DNA of 8,691 bases from Bacteroidales bacterium (GCA_023228725.1 JALOAQ010000114.1:1-8691); one strand, 5' to 3'. Positions 1 through 7,886 are shown, counted from the stretch's first letter. Numbers and translations: made by a program. Notes: generated from the letters alone by a model not told the origin.

Positions 1-63
1 TTAATTCAAATTAAATAAAATCAAGCATTTAGTGTTTTTATGCGGTATTTGATTTAAATTAAT

Positions 64-96
64 TATTTTTGCTCTCGCAAAATAAATATAGGTTTT
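64..96 (+). promoter_or_regulatory. Candidate Bacteroidota promoter(s) for the PorE-like gene
   Basis: Two overlapping candidates are visible. TATTTTTG at 64-71 is a perfect match to the Bacteroidota -7 consensus TAnnTTTG but has no clear TTG at the right distance upstream. TAGGTTTT at 89-96 matches 7 of 8 positions and has TTTTG at 67-71 as a -33 element, with a 17-base spacer, inside the 17-23 range described for this phylum. The second would start transcription close to 103, downstream of or at the ATG at 106, which favours the ATG at 136 as the true start. The motif is short and the region AT-rich, so chance matches are likely. Confidence 0.4.
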
Positions 97-135
97 TATC
101 GTTTAATGTATTTTGATTTAAAGTGTAATAATATA

Positions 136-2124
136 ATGGGCGGTTTACGTAAATTATTGTTTTTGATTCTCGCTTTGTTGGTTTTTTCTTTTGCTTATTC
201 TCAAGATAAAAAAATGAGAAGAGCAGACGAAATTTATGAAGCAGGAGAATATTATAGAGCAATTACTGAATATACCAAAATTTTAAGAAAAGAAAAAAAT
301 AAAAATACAAAAAACGAGTTATATTTTAAAATAGGTGATTGTTATTTTAATATTGGCGATTATAAAAAAGCAAGAAGTAATTATAGACGTACTATAAAAG
401 TTAGATCGCTTGAAATTGATTCGAAAATTAGATTGGCTGAAATTCAAATTCAAGAGGGAACTTATGATGAAGCAATAGAAATCTATCAAGATGTTTTGGA
501 AATGGATCCTAATGATACTATAGCTCAAAAGGGAATAGAATCTGCAAATCTTGCTAAAATATGGAGTGAGCAACCAAGTCGTTTTAAAGTAGAAAAAATG
601 AAAGAATTTAATACTAAACGAAACGACTTTTCACCAACAGTTGACGAAAAAGATGGCTACGACCATGTGTATTTTAGCTCTAATCGTGATGAAGCAAAAG
701 GGAAAAAAACCAGTTTTATTACAGGTGAAAAATTTTCAGATTTATATGTTTCAAAGTTTGATAGAAAACAAAAATGGTCTGATCCCGTACCTTTAGATTC
801 TTTAAATTCTATTTATGACGAAGGTACACCTACAATTGTAGATGGTGGACGTAAGTTTTACTATACCGCCTGTAAAGCTGAAAAAGGTAGAAAAGTAGGT
901 TGCCAAATTTATGAAGCTCAAAAAGTTGACGGAGAATGGATGAACCCAACAAAGCTTGACCTTGTTGATGACTCTTTGTCTATTGGACACCCAACTGTTT
1001 CGCCAGATGGAAATAGAATATATTTTTCAGGAAGATTGCAAGGAGGTTTTGGTGGTGCAGATATATGGTATTGCGAAAATGAAGACGGTAATTGGTCGAA
1101 ACCTAAAAATATGGGACCAGCAATAAACTCGCCAGGAGACGAACTTTTTCCTTTTATGAGAAACGATTCTACATTTTTTTATTCTAGCACCAAACACCCA
1201 ACTATGGGAGGTTTAGATATTTTTATTGCTACAAAAAATGAAAAAGGAAGATGGGTTTCTGAAAATATGAAACCGCCTTTCAATAGTAATGGTAATGATT
1301 TTGGAATTTACTATTATTCAAACCAAGACAAAGGCTTTTTTACTTCGGATAGAAAAGGTTCTAAACAAGAAGATATTTATTGGTTTGAAAAACCACCTTT
1401 AGTATTTAGCTTGTCAGGTATAGCTAAAGATAAAGATACAGAAGTTTTATTAGATTCTTGTGCTATTACCCTGTTTGGAAGCGATGGCTCTATTTTTAGA
1501 GATACTACATCTATTGCGGATAAAGAAAGAAAAGGACATTTTAAATTCAAATTAAAAGCAAAAACTGATTATGCTTTTATGGTTCAAAAACAAGGATATT
1601 TTAATGGTAAAGCTCGATTTACAACTGATTCTGTAGAATTTGATAAAGTTTTTGAGTATGAAATTTTACTTGAACCTCTTAATAAAACTTTCGAAATTCC
1701 TAATATAGAATTTGAATTTGGACGCTGGGATTTAACTGAATCTTCTAAGCATACTTTAGATAGTATTACAAAAATTATGGTTGATAATCCATATTTAGTA
1801 ATAGAACTTTCTGCTCATACAGATATGATAGGTTCTGATGCGGCTAATATGGAATTAAGCCAAAAAAGAGCAAATTCAGTAGTTGAATATTTTACAAATA
1901 AAGGAATACCAAACGGACGACTTGTGCCTAAAGGATATGGAGAGTCTAAACCAAAAGTAATTTTAAAACCAGATATTAAATATCCATTTTTACCACAAGG
2001 TGCAATTTTAAGCGAAGATTATATTTTAACTTTATCGCCTGAACAACAAGTGGTTGCTAATCAGCAAAATAGAAGGATTGAAATGAGAGTGATTTCAAAC
2101 GACTTTATTCCAAGTTTAGATTAA
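136..2124 (+). CDS. porE: PorE-like TPR / beta-propeller / CRD / OmpA protein, probable T9SS envelope anchor
   Basis: The product is 662 residues from the ATG at 136. I chose this over the in-frame ATG at 106 because 136 starts directly on a signal peptide: GLRK, a hydrophobic core, then cleavage after SFAYS before Gln23. There is no lipobox Cys. Domains in order are: about three TPR units (about 27-145); a PD40/WD40-like propeller (about 163-417) with repeated blades such as HPTVSPDGNRIYFSG; a carboxypeptidase-regulatory-like beta domain (about 424-515); and an OmpA_C peptidoglycan-binding domain (about 518-655). The OmpA domain keeps Asp563 (in AHTD) and Arg578 (in SQKRANSV), 15 residues apart like the diaminopimelate-binding pair of other OmpA domains. 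This order and length match PorE (P. gingivalis PG1058), which tethers the PorKLMN trans-envelope T9SS complex to peptidoglycan. Bacteroidota carry several paralogues with the same domains, so the PorE assignment itself is an inference; the domain assignment is firm. Confidence 0.82.
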   Translation: MGGLRKLLFLILALLVFSFAYSQDKKMRRADEIYEAGEYYRAITEYTKILRKEKNKNTKNELYFKIGDCYFNIGDYKKARSNYRRTIKVRSLEIDSKIRLAEIQIQEGTYDEAIEIYQDVLEMDPNDTIAQKGIESANLAKIWSEQPSRFKVEKMKEFNTKRNDFSPTVDEKDGYDHVYFSSNRDEAKGKKTSFITGEKFSDLYVSKFDRKQKWSDPVPLDSLNSIYDEGTPTIVDGGRKFYYTACKAEKGRKVGCQIYEAQKVDGEWMNPTKLDLVDDSLSIGHPTVSPDGNRIYFSGRLQGGFGGADIWYCENEDGNWSKPKNMGPAINSPGDELFPFMRNDSTFFYSSTKHPTMGGLDIFIATKNEKGRWVSENMKPPFNSNGNDFGIYYYSNQDKGFFTSDRKGSKQEDIYWFEKPPLVFSLSGIAKDKDTEVLLDSCAITLFGSDGSIFRDTTSIADKERKGHFKFKLKAKTDYAFMVQKQGYFNGKARFTTDSVEFDKVFEYEILLEPLNKTFEIPNIEFEFGRWDLTESSKHTLDSITKIMVDNPYLVIELSAHTDMIGSDAANMELSQKRANSVVEYFTNKGIPNGRLVPKGYGESKPKVILKPDIKYPFLPQGAILSEDYILTLSPEQQVVANQQNRRIEMRVISNDFIPSLD

Positions 2125-2200
2125 TTGTCTTTTTATTTGTAAAAGAATTATTTAGCTAAGGCTTATTTTGCTTATTTATATAAGTATTTGAGAAATTTTG

Positions 2201-2233
2201 TTGAATTTACTTATATTTAACTGAATATTTATG
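2201..2233 (+). promoter_or_regulatory. Weak candidate promoter upstream of phoH
   Basis: TTG at 2201-2203 and TATTTATG at 2226-2233 (7 of 8 matches to TAnnTTTG) are separated by 22 bases, within the Bacteroidota range. They lie about 27 bases before the phoH start. An alternative -7 box, TTATTTTG at 2234-2241, lacks a partner at the right distance. The 136-base gap between the PorE-like gene and phoH (2125-2260) shows no strong terminator; the 5-bp stem CTTAT/ATAAG at 2171-2184 has no T-tract after it. Read-through from the upstream gene is therefore also possible. Confidence 0.25.
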
Positions 2234-2260
2234 TTATTTTGCACAACAAATTATTTTTAA

Positions 2261-3208
2261 ATGAATGAAAAGAATATTTTAATTGATGTTGAAGATTTTG
2301 CAAAGTTTTTTGGACTTCGTGAAGTAAATTTATCAGAAATAATCAAAGCTTTTCCACGCTTAAAAATTGTGGCTCGTGGAGATGTTTTAAAAGTTAATGG
2401 CGAAAAGGATGAAATTGCTCTTTTTGAAACAAAATTTAATGCGATACTTGAACATTATCACACTTATCACCGCTTAAATATTGCGGATATAAAACAAATA
2501 ATTGCTAATGATGAGCATCTGGCAGAGCAAAAAATAGATTCTGATATTTTGCTTTATAGTGTAAATGGAAAACCAATTAAAGCACGCACAAAAAATCAGA
2601 AAGTTTTAGTACAAGATTTTAAAGAAAATGATTTGCTTTTTGCTCTTGGTCCTGCTGGAACAGGAAAAACTTATACCGCTATTGCTCTTGCAGTGCACGC
2701 TTTAAAAGAATTACATGTGAAAAGAATTATTCTTTCCCGACCTGCCGTTGAAGCTGGCGAAAATCTTGGCTTTTTGCCTGGAGACCTGCGTGAAAAACTT
2801 GACCCATATCTTCAACCTTTATATGATGCACTTTTGGACATGATTCCTTATAGAAAATTAGAAAAATATATTGAAGAAAAAGTAATACAAATTGCACCTC
2901 TGGCTTTTATGCGTGGTCGTACTTTAAGTGATGCTTTTGTTATACTTGACGAAGCTCAAAATGCAACTTATACTCAATTAAAAATGTTTTTGACAAGAAT
3001 GGGAGAAAATTCAAAATTTATAGTTACCGGAGATATGACGCAAATAGATTTACCAAAAAAATCTGATTCCGGATTGCCTCAAGCATTTAATATTTTGAAA
3101 AATATTGATGGAATTTCTTTTGTAAATTTTGATAAATCTGATATAATTCGTCATAGAATTGTTGGTAAAATTGTTGAAGCATACGAAAAAAGTGAGAAAG
3201 AAAATTAA
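2261..3208 (+). CDS. phoH: PhoH-like P-loop ATPase
   Basis: This 315-residue cytoplasmic protein belongs to the PhoH family, related to superfamily 1 helicases and often linked to RNA metabolism or phosphate starvation; its exact substrate is not established. The Walker A loop GPAGTGKT lies at residues 130-137, and the Walker B motif FVILDEAQN ends at 234 with Asp230 and Glu231. The conserved TGDMTQ motif is at 256-261. The family tail DIIRHRIVGKIVEAY is at 294-308, and RPAVEAGENLGFLPGD at 160-174 is also typical. An N-terminal PhoH_N-like region spans about 20-75. Length is normal for the short PhoH form, without a PIN domain. The ATG at 2261 gives a normal N-terminus. purC starts 21 bases after the stop on the same strand, so the two are probably co-transcribed. 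All catalytic motifs look intact. Confidence 0.93.
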   Translation: MNEKNILIDVEDFAKFFGLREVNLSEIIKAFPRLKIVARGDVLKVNGEKDEIALFETKFNAILEHYHTYHRLNIADIKQIIANDEHLAEQKIDSDILLYSVNGKPIKARTKNQKVLVQDFKENDLLFALGPAGTGKTYTAIALAVHALKELHVKRIILSRPAVEAGENLGFLPGDLREKLDPYLQPLYDALLDMIPYRKLEKYIEEKVIQIAPLAFMRGRTLSDAFVILDEAQNATYTQLKMFLTRMGENSKFIVTGDMTQIDLPKKSDSGLPQAFNILKNIDGISFVNFDKSDIIRHRIVGKIVEAYEKSEKEN

Positions 3209-3229
3209 AAAATGATTAAAAAATAAAAT

Positions 3230-4176
3230 ATGAAAGCTCTTACACAAACAAATTTTAAATTTAAAAATCAAACAGACTTTTACAAAGGAAAAGTCAGAGA
3301 TGTGTATTTTATTGGAGAAGACACTTTGGTGATGCTTGTAAGCGATAGAATTTCCGCTTTTGATGTGGTTTTGCCAAAAGGAATACCTTTTAAAGGCCAA
3401 GTTTTAAATCAAATTGCTTCAAAATTTTTGGATGCAACTGCGGATATTGTGCCTAATTGGAAAATTGCAAATCCAGACCCTATGGTAACGCTTGGTCTAA
3501 ATTGTAAATCTTTTCCTATCGAAATGATTGTTAGAGCTTATTTAACTGGTTCTTCTTGGCGTGATTATAAAAATGGAGCACGAGAAATTTGTGGAGTAAA
3601 AATTCCTGATGGAATGCGTGAACACCAAGCTTTTGAAAAACCAATTTTAACACCTACAACAAAAGCAGAACAAGGAGCTCATGATGAAAATATTTCTCGT
3701 GAAAAAATAATATCTTCGGGTTTGGTTAGCGAAAGCGATTATTTGCAGTTAGAAGATTATTCTTTGAAACTTTTTAAAGAGGACAAGAAATAGCTGATAA
3801 AATGGGCTTAATACTTGTTGATACAAAATATGAATTTGGTAAAAAAGATGGTAAAATTTACTTAATTGACGAAATTCATACTCCAGATTCTTCGCGTTAT
3901 TTTTACAAAGACACTTATCAAGAGCGTTTTGATAAAGGCGAAAACCAAAGACAACTCTCAAAAGAATTTGTTAGAGAATGGCTAATGGAAAATGGTTTTC
4001 AAGGCAAGCCAGGACAACAAATTCCTGAAATGACAGATGAAATAGTAAATAGTGTTTCTGATAGATATATTGAACTTTTTGAAAAAATTACTGGGGAAAA
4101 ATTCCAAAAAGAAAAAAGCGAAAATATTGAAAATAGAATTTTTGAAAATGTGTCGAAATATTTAGGAAAGCTTTAA
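3230..4176 (+). pseudogene. purC: SAICAR synthase (PurC), frame broken by a single-base deletion
   Basis: Phosphoribosylaminoimidazole-succinocarboxamide synthase joins aspartate to CAIR using ATP in de novo purine synthesis. The gene reads as two pieces: 3230-3793 (187 codons to a TAG) and a second frame open from 3778 to 4176 (first ATG at 3802). Joined after Lys183, they give a continuous 315-residue enzyme, the usual length for this branch of the family. The first piece holds the ATP-loop region YKGKVRDVY (18-26), SDRISAFD (38-45) and signature 1, PIEMIVRAYLTGS (96-108). The second holds RGQEIADKMG, then signature 2, LVDTKYEFG (196-204), and DEIHTPDSSR (214-223). Nothing else is degraded, so the break is recent or an assembly error. 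Taken literally, neither piece would be an active enzyme, because the substrate and ATP sites span both. It lies 21 bases after phoH with no promoter of its own visible. The purC identity is very secure; pseudogene status is uncertain. Confidence 0.9.
3770..3793 (+). other. Frameshift point and premature stop in purC
   Basis: The first frame reads CTT TTT AAA GAG GAC and reaches TAG at 3791-3793. The family-like continuation (Arg-Gly-Gln-Glu-Ile-Ala-Asp) starts at AGA 3778-3780 in the other frame, which shares base 3778 with the preceding AAA. One extra A in the run at 3776-3778 would restore the whole protein. The run is TTTTTAAAG, a short homopolymer junction of the kind prone to indels in replication or sequencing. 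It is not a canonical -1 slippery site in the frame used. Confidence 0.85.
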
Positions 4177-4201
4177 TCAAATTACTCTGCTCGCTCGGTT
4201 C

Positions 4202-4237
4202 AACTTTATGAACTTTACGAACTTTATAAACTTTTAA
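4202..4237. repeat. Degenerate 9-bp tandem repeat AACTTTAnn between convergent genes
   Basis: About four head-to-tail units are visible: AACTTTATG (4202-4210), AACTTTACG (4211-4219), AACTTTATA (4220-4228) and a decayed AACTTTTAA (4229-4237). They fill most of the 66-base gap between the purC stop and the stop of the minus-strand FN3-like gene. GTTCA (4198-4202) and TGAAC (4209-4213) could form a 5-bp stem, but it is weak and has no T-tract, so I do not call a terminator. The function is unknown. Confidence 0.6.
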
Positions 4238-4242
4238 CTGAG

Positions 4243-6243
4243 TTATTCATACACCAACTTCTCAACTTTTACCAAATCACCATTTATAAAAAGATTGCAG
4301 ATATAAACTCCTGGTTTCCAGCCTTTTGTTGGGATTGTGGTGGTTTCGTTAGTAATTGGAATTATAGATTGTAGATGACCATTTAGCCCGGCTATTTTAA
4401 TTTCGGCATTTTGGTAATTTGGCAGTGTTAGTTTTACATAAAAATCGTTGTTACTGGGGTTGGGGAAGATTTGGAGTTTGTAGTCAATATTAAACAAATC
4501 TGCTTTAGTTGTGTTTTCGGTTGTAAATGACCATGTGTCTGACCATTCAGATTCGTCTATTGCACTTGTGACTTTTACTTTCCAATAATAAGTTGTGTTT
4601 GGAAGTAAATTGTTTAAATACATAATATTTCCATAAAAAATTTGCAAGTATTCTTCGTATTCGTTGAAATCAGGTGTAGTGCTAATCCATATGGTGTAGC
4701 TGTTGATATGTTGAATGTTTTGCCAGTACAACTTTGTATTATTTATTGCAACTTGTGTTGCTTGGTTGCTTGGCTCTATAAGTTGTGGTTTTACTAAAGT
4801 TTCAAATGAAAATACAGAACTCCAAATTGAGGTATCATTTTCATTTATGTATCTTGTTCTCCAATAATATTTTGTATTGAATTTCAACAAGTCGGTTTGA
4901 ACCATGTTTGCATAATTACTGTGTTCTAAAGTTTCTGTTTGTTCTGGCAAAAACTCAGGGTTTTGTGATAGTTGATATTGGTATTTTGTAATGCCAGATA
5001 GAAATTCCGCTTTTAAGTTTATTTTTAAGTTTTGATTTGCAGATAAATCTTCTGGGCTAATCAGTGCTGGGGCGGTAACTGTAGTGAAACTTCTTACAGG
5101 TGTATAATTAGAAGTATCCAAAGAGTGATATGCTCTTACTCGCCAGTAATAAGTTGTGCCAAATAATAAGTTTTGTAAATTTACTGCTGAATTTGGTGTT
5201 TCATACTGCATATACAAATTAGAAGAAAAATCTGGGACAGTATCAAGTTCAAAAATATAGCCAATTATATTACCAATTGACAAAACACTAATACTTGCAT
5301 TAGTACTAATATTTGTTGCTTGGTTTAGAGGTAAAATTTGGTGAACACCGCACATACTAAACGTAAACACAGATGACCAATCTGATGTGTCAATAGAGTT
5401 TATAGCTCTTGCACGCCAGTAATGTTGTTTTTCAAAGTAAAAGTCTCCAACTGAAACTATATCAGAATTATCAGTTTCTGCAATTTCAAATTCTCTTGGA
5501 TTTGTAAAAGCTAAAGTTGTATCTAGTTCAAAAACATAACGCAAAGGTTGATCATATCTTTCTATTTTTAAGTTGCTAATTGAATTTGTAAAATTAAAAT
5601 TATTTGGAGAAACTAGTGTTGGCGAACAAGGGATATTTATGTAATTCCATTGATGATAAGACCAACTGGGAGCAGTGTCAAGCTCTGTAATACATTTTGC
5701 TCTGACATAATTATTTGAACAAAAATAAAAAGGAGCATTAATTACTATATAATTTTCCTCATAAGTGGTATCTCTAAGCAATAATGGAGAATCAAAAGTC
5801 GCAATAGTATCAATTTCCCACCATCGTTCTATACTACACATTATTGTATTTTCAGTTGCTATTAAGTTGCCAATAGGATTAATTGTTACAACAACATATC
5901 CTCGTGGTACTGTAATTCGCGATATCGTATTGCTCCAGTCAGATGTGTCAGTATTATTAATAGCTCGTGCTTTTAAAAAGTATTCTGTTTCAAACTTCAA
6001 TAATGGTAAAATATAAGGTAGAGTTTCAGAATAATCAACATATACATCTACTAAAAAAGAAGCATCTGTTGAAATTTGTATTTCATATTTATTTGCCCCA
6101 TTAACTGCACCAAAAGAAAGAGATGGATTACATGGATTTGATGAAAACGTATTAATTAAATTCGGTGCATCTAGTTGAGCATTTGCAATATTATTAAATA
6201 ATATAATAATAAATAAAATATATAAATTTTTCTTTAACATCAT
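4243..6243 (-). CDS. Secreted multi-repeat fibronectin-III-like protein with T9SS type A sorting domain
   Basis: The product is 666 residues. A signal peptide (LYILFIIILF core) is cleaved after NIANA, leaving Gln23. Six units of about 90 residues follow (about 25-113, 115-204, 205-297, 298-388, 390-483, 485-576). Each ends in a signature like YYWRxRAxxxxDTSxWSxxFxF, for example HYWRARAINSIDTSDWSSVF at 274-293, which resembles fibronectin-III-type beta-sandwiches. Unit 2 is the most divergent and carries most of the cysteines (136, 175, 184, with 206 just after). Residues about 588-666 are a T9SS type A sorting domain: LQIFPNPSNNDF, later LNGHLQS, WKPGVYICNLF and a short charged end. Such domains direct export by T9SS and are removed or anchored at the surface. 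The substrate or binding partner is unknown; adhesion or carbohydrate binding would be guesses. The start overlaps the stop of the upstream gene by 4 bases (ATGATG; the second ATG at 6240 is an alternative start), implying translational coupling. Confidence 0.85.
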   Translation of the reverse strand: MMLKKNLYILFIIILFNNIANAQLDAPNLINTFSSNPCNPSLSFGAVNGANKYEIQISTDASFLVDVYVDYSETLPYILPLLKFETEYFLKARAINNTDTSDWSNTISRITVPRGYVVVTINPIGNLIATENTIMCSIERWWEIDTIATFDSPLLLRDTTYEENYIVINAPFYFCSNNYVRAKCITELDTAPSWSYHQWNYINIPCSPTLVSPNNFNFTNSISNLKIERYDQPLRYVFELDTTLAFTNPREFEIAETDNSDIVSVGDFYFEKQHYWRARAINSIDTSDWSSVFTFSMCGVHQILPLNQATNISTNASISVLSIGNIIGYIFELDTVPDFSSNLYMQYETPNSAVNLQNLLFGTTYYWRVRAYHSLDTSNYTPVRSFTTVTAPALISPEDLSANQNLKINLKAEFLSGITKYQYQLSQNPEFLPEQTETLEHSNYANMVQTDLLKFNTKYYWRTRYINENDTSIWSSVFSFETLVKPQLIEPSNQATQVAINNTKLYWQNIQHINSYTIWISTTPDFNEYEEYLQIFYGNIMYLNNLLPNTTYYWKVKVTSAIDESEWSDTWSFTTENTTKADLFNIDYKLQIFPNPSNNDFYVKLTLPNYQNAEIKIAGLNGHLQSIIPITNETTTIPTKGWKPGVYICNLFINGDLVKVEKLVYE

Positions 6244-7859
6244 TTTTTTATCAGTATTTTTTTTGATTGAACTATTTCATTATTGAAAATCAAATTTACA
6301 ATTGCAAAATCATAATTCCAGTTTGAACTTGAAATATTTATTTTATTTTCGCCTTTATTTAAATCTATAGAGTTTATTGCTTGCCCTGTTGGTAATATGA
6401 TTTGTATAGAAGCACTGTCATAGTTTTCGGGGACAAAACATTCAATATTTATTTTTTCACTTGCTGGATTAGGAAAAATATTTAAGGTATTTTGTTTTAA
6501 TTCTTCCGATACATTTGTGATTAGTAGAATTTTAATTTCTTTTTCTATAGTTTTTATACATTGTCCATCTGTAACAGTAAGTTGCACATTATATGTTCCG
6601 GGATAATTAAAAGTATGAGTAGGACATCTTTCATTGCTAGTTGAAACACCATCACCAAAATTCCATTGCCAAGAATCTGCATAAGCATTATTGTTGTAGA
6701 AGTTTACTATTGCTTGTCCATTAACTAAATAAAACTCATTTTCAGACACTCCTGTTTGTTGCCAAGCATGTAAAACAGGTCGCAAGTACTTACAATCGTT
6801 TGCTGGTGGCATATACCATTTTGCCATACCTTGGCTATGTATTGAATCTCCGTTTAAAACATTTACATAAGTATAATTTCCAACTACTATTAGTGTATCT
6901 TGAAAAACTTTTAATCCATAAACAACTCCAGATGTGCCACCACCAACCGAGTGTATTTTTTCTCCATCCCATCGTCCAATAAAATTAATCCATGTTGTAT
7001 CTATTACTGTAACATTCATAAATCCGCCAAAATATAAATCACCTCTATACATTTCCATAACTCCACGCCAAACATCTCCCATAACACCCATTTCTAATGG
7101 ATACCATTGAAATCCATCATATTTTGCAATGCAGTGAGATTCAATAGTATCTCCTACATAAAAAAATGAACCTCCTGTGTATAAAAAATTATTTACACTA
7201 TCCACAAGCATTGCATTTACCCAGCCTTGTGGTGTGCCAGGAAATTGTTGCCAAGTATCATACCCAACCCTTTTCCATAATCCATAATTTGTACCAACAA
7301 GCAATTCGTCATTGTACTCAATAATACTGGCAGCATGATTTGCTTCTATATTTTCCAAATATTCCCATGTGTTCCCATCAGTTACTAATACTTTGGCTCC
7401 AAATTCACAATTTCCTACTGCAAATAAGCTATCATTTATTACTTTTAAACCAATAATAGTACCATCTATTGGTGGATTAGCCGGTAACCATTGAACACCA
7501 TCCCAGATTGCAAAGCTATTGTAAAGATTTCCATTTGGGGTCCAAGTATGTGGAGATCCTGTATATAGTTTATTTTTGTAACTTGCAAAGCTATTTGGCG
7601 ATCCGTCAGTTGCTGGGGAAAGGTTAAAACCTGTCCACTGATAATTTTTCCATTTAGCGACAGTACAAATTGTATCATTACCAATTCTGTAAAATGCACC
7701 ACCAATAATAAAAGAATCCCCATCAATATGAATTCCTCGTATCGTCAAATTTCCATCCCAAATTGTATCACCAAAATAAGTGTGCCATGATTGAGAATAT
7801 GATATTTTTATGAAAGATAAAAAGAATATTATAAGTGTTAAATGTTTTGATTTTACCAT
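6240..7859 (-). CDS. Secreted beta-propeller / PKD protein with T9SS type A sorting domain
   Basis: The product is 539 residues. The N-terminus is a signal peptide with cleavage after KISYS, before Gln23. Residues about 30-350 hold roughly seven degenerate propeller-type repeats marked by an AKWDGxxW-like strand at 67, 116, 157, 193, 244, 294 and 345 (for example CIAKYDGFQWYPL and FIGRWDGEKI). Each is typically preceded by a DxLYxGGxF-like strand. Spacing is about 36-51 residues, so a seven-bladed propeller is plausible. A PKD domain follows (about 382-446) with WNFGDG at 399-404 and HTFNYPGTYNVQLTVTDG. The C-terminus (about 458-539) is a T9SS type A sorting domain starting LNIFPNPASEKINI. 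No catalytic motif is visible, so a binding or structural role at the cell surface is likely but unproven. The ATG at 7859 lies 50 bases after the upstream gene's stop, and the stop overlaps the next gene's start by 4 bases. Confidence 0.85.
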   Translation of the reverse strand: MVKSKHLTLIIFFLSFIKISYSQSWHTYFGDTIWDGNLTIRGIHIDGDSFIIGGAFYRIGNDTICTVAKWKNYQWTGFNLSPATDGSPNSFASYKNKLYTGSPHTWTPNGNLYNSFAIWDGVQWLPANPPIDGTIIGLKVINDSLFAVGNCEFGAKVLVTDGNTWEYLENIEANHAASIIEYNDELLVGTNYGLWKRVGYDTWQQFPGTPQGWVNAMLVDSVNNFLYTGGSFFYVGDTIESHCIAKYDGFQWYPLEMGVMGDVWRGVMEMYRGDLYFGGFMNVTVIDTTWINFIGRWDGEKIHSVGGGTSGVVYGLKVFQDTLIVVGNYTYVNVLNGDSIHSQGMAKWYMPPANDCKYLRPVLHAWQQTGVSENEFYLVNGQAIVNFYNNNAYADSWQWNFGDGVSTSNERCPTHTFNYPGTYNVQLTVTDGQCIKTIEKEIKILLITNVSEELKQNTLNIFPNPASEKINIECFVPENYDSASIQIILPTGQAINSIDLNKGENKINISSSNWNYDFAIVNLIFNNEIVQSKKILIKK

Positions 7860-7886
7860 AAAATTTTTAATTTAATTGTCTTGTTT

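Noticed and set aside
106..135. N-terminal extension of the PorE-like protein from the ATG at 106
   Set aside because: It would put ten polar residues (MYFDLKCNNI) in front of a well-formed signal peptide, and one candidate promoter starts transcription near this point.
2171..2184. Terminator hairpin after the PorE-like gene
   Set aside because: The stem is only 5 AT-rich base pairs and is not followed by a T-tract.
3212..3226. Four-codon open frame (MIKK) just before purC as a leader peptide
   Set aside because: It is very short, in A-rich DNA, with no attenuator structure; chance is the simpler explanation.
3772..3779. Programmed -1 ribosomal frameshift joining the two purC frames
   Set aside because: The TTTAAAG heptamer is present, but in the frame used the codons are TTT AAA, not TTA AAG. 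Slipping back would put tRNA-Lys on TAA. No strong downstream stem is apparent, and PurC is not known to use recoding.
3802..4176. An independent 124-residue gene starting at ATG 3802
   Set aside because: The same frame is open back to 3778 and encodes conserved PurC residues (RGQEIADK) before that ATG, so this is the C-terminal part of purC.
5765..6016. 83-residue plus-strand open frame opposite the FN3-like gene
   Set aside because: It lies antisense within a well-supported coding region and has no recognisable features.
7466..7726. 86-residue minus-strand open frame within the propeller/PKD gene
   Set aside because: It is a shadow in another frame of a gene with clear domains, and its translation shows no recognisable motif.
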